The notes beneath the pieces are model-generated. The model searched no databases. It worked only from the letters and a program-made list of their open reading frames with translations, and had not been told where the DNA came from. A stretch of 64,000 nt of DNA from Schistosoma mansoni. Its lineage: Eukaryota; Platyhelminthes; Trematoda; Strigeidida; Schistosomatidae. The stretch is from assembly GCF_000237925.1 (NCBI RefSeq), contig NC_031496.1, forward strand, positions 17,008,245 to 17,072,244. Reading direction: 5' to 3'. Shown piece by piece: positions 15,691 through 25,734 of this stretch. Numbering within the stretch: the first letter of the stretch is position 1; each line of letters starts with the position of its first letter. A program made the position numbers and the translations under genes.

Positions 15691-16560
15691 ATGATACTTA
15701 CGAATTTCGAAACATAATTCGTCTGTTAGGACGCTCCACTCTATTCCCAGGTTTCGTCTACTCGTGTCATTGAACTCACAAACGGTAATGTTTCCTTCAG
15801 TACGGTCTTCCTCTGGAATGGGCTCCAACACTTCAACAATATTATTAGTCCATTTAGTCAAGTCAGATCCTCCTAAACATGGGATCCTTTTGAAATGTGA
15901 ATATATCAGTTTGGCTTCTTTTATAGTATCCATACTTATCAATAAATCGTCCACATAGAACTGTTTCTTAGCTGCTTGTGTAAAATACCTGAGTAATTTA
16001 TCTTGATTATCAGAAATCGTCTTCCGTAAAGCAAGTGTGGCACAGCATGGCGATTAGGTTACCCCAAAAGATGAACTTTCGTTCTGTAGACCTCTAACTC
16101 CTTTTCCAAGTCCCCACCTGGCCACCACAAATACCTGAGAGCATCTCGATCATGTGGCGGAACTACTACTTGATGGATCAAGATTTCAATGTCCGCCGTA
16201 GGACCTATTGGTTGTTGCCGAAACATGGCGAAAAGGTCTACTAAGTCATGAACTAAATCATGTTCAGAATATAGATTCTTGTTGAAAGAAGTCCTAGAAT
16301 ACTGTGCTGCACAATCGAACGATATTCCTTTATTGTTAGGCTTTTTGCGACGGAAGACAGGGTGGTGAGGAAGATATCAAATTCGTTCATCAGCATGGTT
16401 ATCATTAACCTTTACAGCATAATCTCGTTCTATATACCGAGTCATGACACTTAAATAGTCTTGAAGCAACTTCATATTCTGAATAAGTCTCTACATACAT
16501 TTATGTAGTATGACTAAATGGATCTTTGAATTCAGTCGCATATAAATTTTCAAAGTTATC
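15619..16560 (-). pseudogene. BEL/Pao reverse transcriptase fragment
   Basis: The catalytic box is readable on the minus strand at about 15962-15940 (YVDDLLIS; the first residues lie upstream of a Met). It is followed by EAKLIYSHFKRI and a W-T-N segment typical of the Pao palm/thumb. Upstream sequence to about 16560 continues the fingers in broken frames. The fragment stops abruptly after FEIRKYHGNLTTRIL, where integrase sequence begins. Frameshifts and stops make it non-functional. Confidence 0.75.
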
Positions 16561-16578
16561 CTCCGATTCCTCCTTAGC

Positions 16579-17214
16579 TCAAGAGTAATTCAGAACACGG
16601 TTGCTTTCACGGGGTTCCTCGTAAGGGTTTAACAGCGTCCAACCTAATAGGATACTCACAGCGGACGGTTCATTCATTCTTCTAGTTCTTATATCTTTCA
16701 TCTTGTTTACGCCTGTTGTATTACACTTAATCAAGAGTTTGAAGCTCTCATCTGCTACTCTCGGAAATTTTTTGTCCTTTATGTGGGACCAGGATGCCAT
16801 CTGATGTGTTATTGGCACAGCCATGTACACCGCCGGTAGTTTTTTGACTGTCAACACTTTCTGGATCTTAACGGATGATGAAACACATAGCGAGTGCAAC
16901 TCTATATCGACCTCCTTGCATGCCAACGGCGATTCATTATTAAGAGTCTTTAAAGATACAATTTTAGGTTTTCCCTCAATATCCAACTTATTAGCTGGAT
17001 CATCTACAATGAGAGAAGTATCTACTCCACTATCTGAAAGAGTGCAAGTTTGAATAATCTCATGTTGTAGTAATACAGGAACTATGGCTAACACAAATAC
17101 TCCCGGAGCGTAATTTTTGCGCTGACCACCGTCTTTCGTTACTCTACATTGATAAGCGTTGACGTGGACGTCCTCGACAGCGTTTGTTCGTTCCTCCGGC
17201 TTCATGTGAGGCAA
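16579..17214 (-). pseudogene. BEL/Pao aspartic protease (DUF1758-like)
   Basis: A 211-codon frame follows the zinc knuckles. It matches the retropepsin-like region of Pao elements: VLAIVPVLLQHE...CTLSDSGVDTSLI, where the active-site triad reads D-S-G rather than D-T/S-G-A/S-x followed by the usual hydrophobic pair. It is followed by LHSLCVSSSVKIQKVLTVKKLP. The frame is open but is cut off from its neighbours by stops. Confidence 0.7.
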
Positions 17215-17750
17215 AATATGGTGCCAACAACCACACCCTCAGACCGAGCACGCTCTTGGTGACAGGCAGTCTTTTGCTACATGGTTTGCCCTCAGACAAG
17301 CATTACATTACTTGTACTTAAGAACAAATTCTTTCCTTTCTCTCGCATTCTAACCTTTAAACTTCTGTCATTGATCTAAAGAATGATTACTTGAGCACTC
17401 TAAACAGGATAAACTATGTAAGGAAACATTGTCACCACTAGTACTCGCATATGATAGTCTTGCTGGATTGTAATCTTCACTAATTTTCCCCTTTACAACA
17501 CCGACATCCTTATTGTCACCATTACTACCGCGGCTGACAAGTAGGCCATATCTGGCATTAGCTATATCGGCTTGTTCCTCTACAAACTCAGCCTATTTTG
17601 CCACTTCAACCAACTTGCGAGGGCGAGAATACAATTTTTAAGGATGAACTGCTGATATTAAGGACAGCAAGCCTTTCATTTTGACACATTCATCCACATA
17701 GCTGAATATTATTTTGGGAATATTGCTGATATCAGTTGAAGATTAAAAAA
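17215..17750 (-). pseudogene. BEL/Pao gag C-terminus with CCHC zinc knuckles
   Basis: Minus strand 17307-17266 encodes CNACLRANHVAKDC, an exact C-X2-C-X4-H-X4-C knuckle. About 10 residues later a second knuckle (CSV-stop-GCGCWHHILPH) follows with an in-frame stop replacing one position. This double knuckle ending in a H-H-x-L-x-H word just before the protease is the usual BEL/Pao arrangement. Sequence further right is too decayed to read as gag. Confidence 0.7.
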
Positions 17751-17812
17751 TTGGTTCTAACCCCATATCCTAATACTAACTCATCATACTAATTTTTAAC
17801 CCTAGGATTCGG

Positions 17813-18370
17813 AACCACACTTCGACCTCCGAACAACAAGGTACTGAACCTGGACGCACTGGAAAACCTGGGAAATCAATAGCGGTTTGTGATGACTCTC
17901 TCGTAATCATGAACCTTAAAAACAAGTCTGACCTTCACCTCAGTTTGCAGGACAAAATAACAGGATGCTCTGGGGAGAATTAAGCAAGAAGCTTGAACTT
18001 CCTAGAAAAGAGCCTTTGATGGTCACACGGCTCACTCGGGGGAAGGACTCTAAGCATCAAAATCATCCGAGGCTACTTCATGCAACACTCAAGGATGCTT
18101 CCGACGTAGAAGATGTCACTAAATGAAATCAGAAGGGAACGTAAGAATATAACCTGACATACCGTATTCTGAGGCAATATCATCCGAAACATCCCCAAAA
18201 AATCTCGCGAGAAGTCTTTCCGCGGAAGAAATATCATTGTGAAAGGTGTACCTGAAAACACGGACCCTGGTCAAACAAACTCTGATATTCGGGAATAGAA
18301 ATTCCTCACGCCATCCTTGAAGCTTAAAAACATGCTGATTTAACATGTGACGAGACTAGCCAAGCGAAGA
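17813..18370 (+). pseudogene. CR1-like LINE ORF1 remnant
   Basis: Readable words include VCDDSLVIMNLKNKSDLHLS and LLHATLKDASDVEDV, resembling the RNA-binding ORF1 protein of CR1 elements. Frame changes occur about every 100-150 bases. The minus-strand open frames over the same segment are shadows. Confidence 0.4.
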
Positions 18371-18747
18371 TTCTAGACCCCGGCTAATGAAGATAACTTT
18401 CCCATCCTCCCATATGGCGGCTGCGACTCTGGAAGCATTTTGTGCCAAATGATGTCGGTTTCAAACTGGAATCCATATTAATCCGGTTAGGCCACATGAC
18501 ACCAGGATCAAGCACAAAGGCAGGTTGGGGCTGACAATTCCACTTGTGGACTGTCTTGATCATAAAAAACGTGTAAAGAACAGAACTACCAACTCGGAAA
18601 ACCTTGTATAGGTAGGCTACCTGTCCATTCACGTAAGGCTCATACAGACAAACAGGCAGAAGCTCACGCGTTTCAAATTGAAAGCATAAACTGCTTATAC
18701 ATGGAAGCCGCGAGTTTATCAAATAAAATTGATGAGCTGCGGGAACT

Positions 18748-19330
18748 TAACAGTGCTAATAATGCTCATCTGATAGGAATATCTGAACTTTGGATATCTT
18801 CTCAGTTTACGGCCCAGGAAATAACAATACCTGGGATATCTTTGTTTTGCAACGACGGAACAACTTGAATTGGGGGTGGAGTAGCCTTATACACACGATC
18901 ATGCCTGAAGGTACACCAGGTTCACAACAAAGAGTTTCTCAATGTTGATGAATCAGTATGGTGCTCAGTAAGATTGCCTACCACCTCGAGGTGTCTAGTT
19001 AGAGTCATCTACACGAAGCCCACGGCCAACTTGGTGTACGACAAACGTATGCTGGAAGGATTAACACGCTCTACGTGTCTCGGATTCGCTCATATCCTGA
19101 TTCTAGGAGACTTCAATCTTCCTAAAGTCAATTTCGCGGAACATTGGAGGTGAAAACTCTACTGAAGTTCGGTTCTTTAACCTCATTGAGGATCTTGGAT
19201 TATTCGAAAATTTCAAGTCGGCAACTCGTTGGAGGAACAGTCAGACACCGTCGCGCTTAGACCGGGTATTTCCAAATGAAGAAGTAGTCGACAACCTCTC
19301 AATTCTGGCTCCCCTGGGGTAGAGCGATCA
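18748..19330 (+). pseudogene. LINE apurinic/apyrimidinic endonuclease remnant
   Basis: Words typical of the LINE endonuclease fold: LIGISELWISSQF (metal-binding Glu), GGGVALYTRS, CLVRVIYTKP, HILILGDFNLPKV (the GDFN motif), and a final S-D-H box (ctgg...gagcgatcacgcc at about 19310-19335). At least two in-frame stops and a frameshift break it. Confidence 0.65.
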
Positions 19331-19415
19331 CGCCATTATATCATTCAGTTTTGTCAGCAAAACTGAGCTAAGATATCCCACTAGCAACAGACGCTGGAAT
19401 TTCAAACGACTGAAC

Positions 19416-21371
19416 GTGTCAGTTTTACAGGACTATGTACAACAGGCAGATTGGGATTTTCACCCTCAGCTTGAAGTGGATTTTCATTGGGATTTCTCAC
19501 TGCATACGCCCTTACGTGCTACTAAGCATTCGGTTCTTCGAACGGTCCACAAAAGCTGCAAGCAACGTACAATTATCAAGAACCACACTCTCTGTTTGCT
19601 AAGCCACAAAAGGCGCTGTTGGACAGAATACAAACGAACTGATAGCAATGGCGCGTACAGGCACTACAAACATATAGGGAACATATGCACAAAGGCAGTA
19701 AGAGAAGACAGGCTTCAGTACCAGATCAAGCTTATCGATAAATTTGTCTCCAATCCGAAAAGCTTATTTCGTTATTCAGCTTCTCTTCAACAAGCCAAAA
19801 CTGAAGTTTCCCAACTGCTAGGTCCCAATGGTCCGATCTATGACGACGGTAATGCCGCTAATCTTTTGGCTGAACAATACTCTCGGAATTTTCAACTGAC
19901 CCACATCAACTACACTGATGTAAGCTTCGTCTGCAGCTGTACAGAAATTTCCAAAGTGAAAGTGAGATCTGGCTTGGTTTTCAGTAAACTGCAGCACCTA
20001 AAATTGGACACTTCTGAACCGGATATACTGAGGGAAGCAGCTTCAATCCGGGCAACGCCGCTTAGCATGATGTTTTCACACTCAATAAGTCAAGACAAAT
20101 TTGGAAGCTGGCTCACATCACATCAATTTTCAAAGTAGGTCGACTCAGCGAACCTTTTGGCTACCGACCGGTGACCATTCTCTCTATATATTCTAAAATT
20201 ATGGAGTCCCTGATATGCGATGGTATACACGACTGTTTATTATTCTTAAACTTCTTCTCACCCCAACAGCATGGTTTCAGGAAGGGCCACTCTTGTATAA
20301 CAAAATTGCCTATTGAGGTGGACAGATGGACAAGCATCCTTGATCGCAAGGAGAAGGTTGACATCATTTACCTTGATTTCTCAAAGGCTTTTGTCAGGGC
20401 CAACCATGTATAACTTATCAATAAGCTCAAACGATTGAGTGTCAAACCGCGTCAAATTGACTGTTTGACTACATATTAAAAAATCGACATTTTAAGGTCA
20501 TGGTTAACTTCAATTTCTCTCGGGCTATGGGATGTCTAGTGGGGTCCCCCAGGGCTCAATACTAGGACCTCTTCTCTTCTTCATTTATATAAACGATCTA
20601 CCGCAACAAGTACCCTCTGACTTGTTGCTTTTTTCTGATTATGTAAAACTTTTGAGAGAGATACGCAACCAAGAGGATATACCGGCACTTCAGGAGGACC
20701 TGACTGGACTTCAAAGTTGGGCAGACGACCGGGACTTACCTTCAACACTTCAAAGTGTAAAGTATTCCATTTGCGATATGTTGCAGTTACAACTTAGGAA
20801 ACTCTTCCCTAGAAGTATTTCAAAACGAAAAAGATTTAGGAGTGTTGATACCCTACGACTTGAAGTCGTACTCTAACTGTGACAGAAACCGATTTCCAGC
20901 AAACCTTGCACTGGTAATATTGAAGCACATTTTTGACCAGTTTGACGGAAGAACTTTCCACATAATCTTTAACAGTTTTATTCGTCCCCATGTAGAGTAC
21001 GGAAACATAGTATTACCTCCCTCCAAAAGGATAAGGACACTCTGGAGCGTATCCGACGGCGAGCCACGAAATCTATTCGGGGACTCAAATTCAAACCTTA
21101 TGAAAAGCGCCTCAAATCACTTAACCTTTACCCGTCAAAGTATAGGCGTCTTAAAGGTGACCTTCTTATGACTTACAGTATCCTTAACACTTCTGGTCAT
21201 CCTCTTAAACATCTACTTAAGCTTAATCACAATACTAACCCAAGGGGTAACACCCATAAACCGGAGACCCAACTTAGCAGAACGGACTGTAGACATAACT
21301 TCTACTCCGTAAGAGTTATCAAATGCTGGAATTCACTGTCGACTGAGCTAGTCGAAGAGACTTCTCAGTAG
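19416..21371 (+). pseudogene. CR1-like LINE reverse transcriptase, broken
   Basis: The domain is spread over four frames. An N-terminal linker (19416-20138) carries QYQIKLIDKFVSNPKSLFRY and VSQLLGPNGPIYDD. The fingers (20171-20413) read QHGFRKGHSCITKL and DIIYLDFSKAF. The palm (20532-20876) reads [20 protein letters not shown]. The thumb (20842-21371) reads FNSFIRPHVEYGNIV and RNFYSVRVIKCWNSL-like words. The catalytic box, normally F/Y-A-D-D, reads F-S-D-Y at about 20632-20645, so the copy is catalytically dead as well as frameshifted. Confidence 0.8.
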
Positions 21372-21963
21372 TCTTTTAAGAGGAAACTTGACCTATTCTT
21401 AAGGACTAAGGATAACATGTTATTATGATTTACCAATTTCTTTTTTTCCTCTGTAATCGTTAGTATACCTGATTTCCTGCCTGGAGGTATTGATGATCCA
21501 CTGCTACTAGACACGGAATCCCGTTAAGAGGAAGCTTCTTCTATTCCGTCCACAACCATTTGTCCCATTTGACCCTGGTAATTTGATGAGTTGCTCCAAG
21601 GTCATTTTAGCGCCGCCCAAAGGTCATCTACAGATTATGGTCTGACCATAATTTTAGACGATTTTTCGTTCATGTACAATTTCTAAAAATTAACCTCACT
21701 CGACCAGATGTGTTAAGTTAAATATTTCACTTCTGAATCATTTTTTAGCTCGCTGTTTGTTCATAGTCTCTGTAGTCATACATATGGATTCAGCAGTATC
21801 GCGTAATCTTGTTTAAAAACTCTGAAAGTCTGAACGACGTTATTGTTAGTGAAGTGACTCTGAAGTAAACACACGCAACCAGCATAAAATATGGTATGTA
21901 GTAATAAATGCCATAAAAAATAATTTGACTTTATTAAGATGATACAACTGGTAGTAATTAAAC

Positions 21964-22428
21964 CACCACCGACTGCTCCGATGTGCGATGTTTCATGGTG
22001 TAGGAGTAAGTTGGGAGAAAGCTAGGGTCGGCCAGACCAAAACATGACAAAATCCATAAAGTCACTGACAAGTGGACTGAGCCATGTTGGTAGGTGTAGA
22101 CTACCTGGTTGGGATCCGCGAGATGATAACAACCGATAGTTAGAAACCTTGGATGACATGGCTCAAAATCGTTTGCAGTGGTGCATGTGCATCCACTCTT
22201 TGTGTTCTCCCAAATTCTAATCTTCTGAATTCTTCATGTCTTTTTTTTCTTTTTTCTCTTTCCAAGTTTATTTCACTGAATCATACTTATTGAATAACAT
22301 CTAACCCTAATCTTTCCTATTACTGAATCGACAATTGTATCTCTGTGCTAATATGTTATGACAACTCGAACTTGTGTACATGTACGTACGAAGTTCTACG
22401 TTGTGACGGACTGACTCATAGTAATTAA
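21964..22428 (+). mobile_element. 3' end of RTE-like LINE (5'-truncated copy)
   Basis: About 460 bp match, in opposite orientation, the 3' terminal part of the LINE at 44981-45445 (shared words: GACTGAGCCATGTTGGTAGG, CCGCGAGATGATAACAACCG, and the terminal CGTACGTACGAAGTTCTACG). It encodes the last residues of the reverse transcriptase (S-H-V-G-R-C-R-L-P-G-W-D-P-R) plus the 3' untranslated region. Confidence 0.8.
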
Positions 22429-22736
22429 ACTGAACAGTCCATTTCTATTTCATTGGAAGTCGAATGACTTAAAACCCTGTCTTACAATTGCTTGCATTTT
22501 AAACAACTATTCTTATTTATTAGTGCTTGTTGTTTGTACATGAGTTTATCATTTCTTCGTGATAATTTGTTTCTTTTCGAAATCAGTTCACTAGAAGGTT
22601 TTTATCAGTAGTTCGTTTACGTAAACAGCATTTAGTCGAACCCACTATCTATCAGTAGTATATTCATTTTAGCAACCAAAACGTGTCAATCACAGAACCT
22701 AAAATACTTTATTCTAACAGACTCTACAAGTGTCAT

Positions 22737-23259
22737 TTATTTATTTATTTAAACACATAAATATTGGTACAAGGAAGCACCAGATACATATACGCCACAC
22801 AAATCTCATTTGATTTGTGTGAGGGCTGTGTTACTGCCCAGGTGCCCAGACTGAAGCAGGTGGTTTTCTTAGGGGGCCACACCCGGAGCCTTTGACCTAA
22901 AGGTTTAGTCCACAAGGCAGTGGAGCATCGTAAGGAGATGCAGTCCCATGATAGCCGGTGACCAACAGTTGGTTCATACGCCATTTGTTCCTTCAGGATA
23001 CTGGAGCCCATGTGCACCATTGGTTTGGAATCAGGGTTTTCCAACTCCCCTAGGTGAACTTTCCGTGTCCACCAACCCGGTTAAAGCGCCGGACATTCGC
23101 TTTTCGTCCTCTCACTTTTATGAACAACACCTCCGCCACGAGAAGTCAGTGAGTAGGACTTCCCTGACAGAGGCTATATATTCGCGTGGCCATATGAGAG
23201 CATTTCGAGAGGGATAGCAGACTCTCCCCACTCTCAGCCGTACCAGGGCATTTGGGGGC
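22737..23259 (-). mobile_element. R retroposon, copy 1 (full length, 523 bp)
   Basis: The ends are fixed by a perfect 13-bp target-site duplication, CTACAAGTGTCAT, at 22724-22736 and 23260-23272. Read on the minus strand the unit starts GCCCCCAAATGCCC at 23259 and ends in an A-rich (AAAT)n tail at 22737. Other copies in the window begin at the same head, which marks it as a discrete retroposon and not a randomly truncated LINE. It has no long intact reading frame; partial frames such as 22745-23044 (minus) are probably incidental. I saw no tRNA A/B box. Confidence 0.85.
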
Positions 23260-23272
23260 CTACAAGTGTCAT

Positions 23273-23930
23273 ATTCTAACCCAACTGGAAAACTTTAGTG
23301 TATAGTATCTAGATAGGGTCTTAGTTTTATTTGCATTTATCGCTCATTCACCCCTATTTCAGGTCAACTGACGGGCGACTTACTGGACTAAATGAAGGAG
23401 CATTTGCCGATCCGTAAAAATACACACATTTACAGATGGTAAATAATGCGTGAAGAATTATCTCAGGTACCTTTCGTTAAAAGTAAATCAAACTTTCGTG
23501 TAGAAATTACATTCTCTTCAGGAACGCAAACGTCTTATGTGTTCTCGTTCGACGAAGATCCGAGAAGTTGAATTAAAAAGGAAAATAATTAACGATGGTT
23601 AGTAATTTCTCAGTATAATGACTAGAGCTGTTCACATATAGTTCTAGAAATTGTGCCAAAATCATCAGCGGCTGCTGCATGCCTCCGTGAAATTGAATTC
23701 GAGATAAATAAACAAGATATAACTGTACGACCTTGGAAAAAAAGAAAACTGATGAAGTCAATAGATTCTACAAATAAAACGGTATAATAATTTTTTTTCC
23801 ACTAACGATAACACGATAGTAAAATTGATTCATCCTTTTCACCAATAGACTTGCTTTTTTCCGTCAGTAGTTATTTTTATCAACACTGCTTTTACTTTTA
23901 GTGAAGTTCATGTCATACTATCATGCTTAT
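23273..23930. other. No gene recognised
   Basis: AT-rich sequence between two R retroposons; nothing supported. Confidence 0.4.
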
Positions 23931-23939
23931 ATATATATA

Positions 23940-24891
23940 ATTTTATTTAAACACATAAATATTGGTACAAACGGCACCAGACATATATGCGCCACACAAA
24001 TCTCATTTGATTTGTGTGAGGGCTGTGATACCGCCCAGGTGCCCAAACTGAAGCAGGTTGTTTTCTTAGAGGCCCACACTCGCAGCCTTTGACCTAAAGG
24101 TCTGATCCACGAGGCAGTGAAGCATCGTGAGGAGATGCAGTCCCATGGTAGTGTAGCAAGCCCATTCAACTATTGTATTATTTGTGTGCTCTCTGTAATC
24201 TTAACATTTAATCCACTGTAAATTTTATTTGTGAGTCTGATTGAGCGCATGTGTCTGCACATCAATCTTTAATCTATTCTCTCACTGGTTGTAAACAAAG
24301 ATAATCAATAAGTTATCCACAACTCATTGACACTCATAAATATATATGGATTTTTTAACACCTGTGGACACACACATACACACTTGTTTTCCTGGTGTGC
24401 TTGCCTTCTGTACGCTTGCGGATTTTTACCGAGCTTCAACAATAAACTATCTCTATAACTGGTGTTCAGGCTTTCGAATAATCTCGAGTAAACCCATAAT
24501 TCTACTAGAAGATTTAGCCTGCATTAAATATTCAGTTAACGGGATATTATTTATTTATTGGAATCAGATATAGAGGAATTAATCCTCTACAGTAGCCGGT
24601 GACCAACGATTGATTCATACACCATCTGCTTTTTTAGGATACTGGAGCCCATGTGGACCATTGGTTTGGAATCAGGGTTTTCCAACTCCCCTAGGTGAAC
24701 TTTCCGTGTCCACCAACCCGGTTAAAGCGCCAAACATTCGCTTTCCGTCCTCTCAATTTCGTAAGCAACAGTGATGCCACGAGAAGACGGTGAGCAAGAC
24801 TTCCCTGACAGAGGCTATATATTCGCGTGAGAGCATTTCGAGAGGGAGAGCGGACTCTTCCTACCCTCGGCCGTACCAGGGCATTTGGGGG

Positions 24892-24892
<1 letters not shown>
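23940..24892 (-). mobile_element. R retroposon, copy 2, split by a solo LTR
   Basis: The 3' part (23940-24151) and the 5' part (24592-24892) together make one R unit in minus orientation. It starts at the usual GCCCCCAAATGCC head (24892) and ends in a short AT tail. Both flanks are TATATA sequence, so its target-site duplication is probably hidden in the (TA)n tract. The split point is the solo LTR at 24152-24591. Confidence 0.8.
24152..24591. mobile_element. Solo LTR (440 bp) nested in an R retroposon
   Basis: The segment begins TGTAGCAAGC and ends CCTCTACA (TG...CA ends, with TGTAG/CTACA inverted tips). It is flanked by a 4-bp duplication, GTAG (24148-24151 and 24592-24595). Removing it and one GTAG makes the R sequence continuous with the other copies. 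It contains no coding sequence. Its family was not identified: it does not match the LTRs at 14.7, 54.7 or 61.8 kb. Confidence 0.8.

Positions 24893-24935
<43 letters not shown>
24893..24935. repeat. (TA)n microsatellite
   Basis: About 21 uninterrupted TA units directly adjoin the 5' head of R copy 2. The same TATATA sequence borders the other end of that insertion, so it was probably the target. Confidence 0.95.
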
Positions 24936-24939
<4 letters not shown>

Positions 24940-25551
24940 CAAAGCATTTTAAAGAAATATAACCATCAGTGCCTATGTTTGTCTTTTATTAACAGTCAAA
25001 GCTATTCGATTGTTTGTGATTTAAATATTCAGTCAGTAAATAGTCATGTATGAATTCCTGTTCATTCTAACTCAGATTATCATCAAGGTAGCATTTTCAC
25101 ACCTTGTATGTCACATTTCTTCAGTATTTCGATACATGACTCCACACATATCAAGCTTTAAAGTCATATAGTATTTTATTAATACAAATTTCACATTATC
25201 GTTATTGGTTTTCATACTGTTAGGTAATAGTTTCGGTACTTTGGTGTTCACTCGGTCCGATAGTTTAATTTTTTTCTCACAGCTTCGTGTATGTAGTATT
25301 TTGGTTTTCAACTTAGTGTCTTCAGTCAGATTTACCGTTTCTAAAACTTTTTAAGCTTTCCTGTTTATTTTAGTCACACCTTATATTGAGTATCTGACCT
25401 TCGCAACATGGGATTTTGTAAGGGCAATACTTTTTAAAAAATGTCGGTGAGTTTCGATAGGTATGAAACCCAGTTTCATCTATTATGGTTTTCCTTTTAG
25501 ATAAATCAGATACTCCATCCATTGTCAGTGCCTGTTTACTAAACTAACTGT

Positions 25552-25734
25552 ATGACTTTTCTTATCCAGACTCCCCTCTCTTCAGTTGTTTTGAACCCAT
25601 CTACTTCTAAAGATCTAAGTCGTATTCATGCCGAAAGTTTACATAAAGGCACTTTAGAATGGCGTTTGAACCACGCAATCGACAATGGACAGATTGACCT
25701 AGCAGAAAAGATAAGTGACTCTATTGGAGATCGT
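25552..25734 (+). CDS. FAM204A: FAM204A-like protein, internal exon
   Basis: The exon encodes a conserved-looking helical segment with SRIHAESLHKGTLEWRL and DNGQIDLAEKISDSIGD, and ends at a consensus GTAAGT donor (25735) in phase 0. With the two downstream exons it gives a C-terminus (KNRRPVWLFQAKERWEAKSNM) that resembles FAM204A, a small eukaryotic protein of unknown function. The true 5' boundary is uncertain: an in-frame stop lies at 25540-25542, so the exon starts either at the ATG at 25552 or at an acceptor (after CCAG at 25570 or TTCAG near 25584). The acceptor is more likely, because the protein should have upstream exons that I did not find. The name rests on my recollection of the family and needs a search. 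Confidence 0.6.

Larger units (their letters stand above)
14730..17750 (-). mobile_element. Degraded BEL/Pao LTR retrotransposon (Sinbad-like)
   Basis: Minus-strand element read right to left: gag zinc knuckles (17266-17307 and just after), DUF1758-type protease region (17214-16579), reverse transcriptase (about 16560-15700), integrase C-terminus (about 15690-15095), purine tract, then a 3' LTR (14730-15113). The order gag-PR-RT-IN and the protein words fit the BEL/Pao superfamily; Sinbad is the known schistosome member, and the identification with it is inference. The copy is dead: it has several stops and a large deletion that removes RNase H and the integrase core. No 5' LTR was recognised to the right. 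Confidence 0.8.
17800..21650 (+). mobile_element. Decayed CR1-like LINE
   Basis: Plus-strand non-LTR element with, in order: ORF1 remnants (about 17813-18370), apurinic endonuclease (about 18748-19330), reverse transcriptase (19416-21371) and a 3' untranslated region to about 21650. The gene order and protein words fit the CR1 group (schistosome SR1/Perere-like names would apply, but I did not resolve which). Every ORF is broken by stops and frameshifts. The 5' end and any target-site duplication were not resolved. Confidence 0.75.

Noticed and set aside
22948-23217. Open frame with WSPCAPLVWNQGFPTPLGEL, repeated at 45804-46136 and in part elsewhere, as a possible gene family
   Set aside because: It lies wholly inside the R retroposon on the strand opposite to retroposon sense, and frames differ between copies; it is a chance frame in a repeat.
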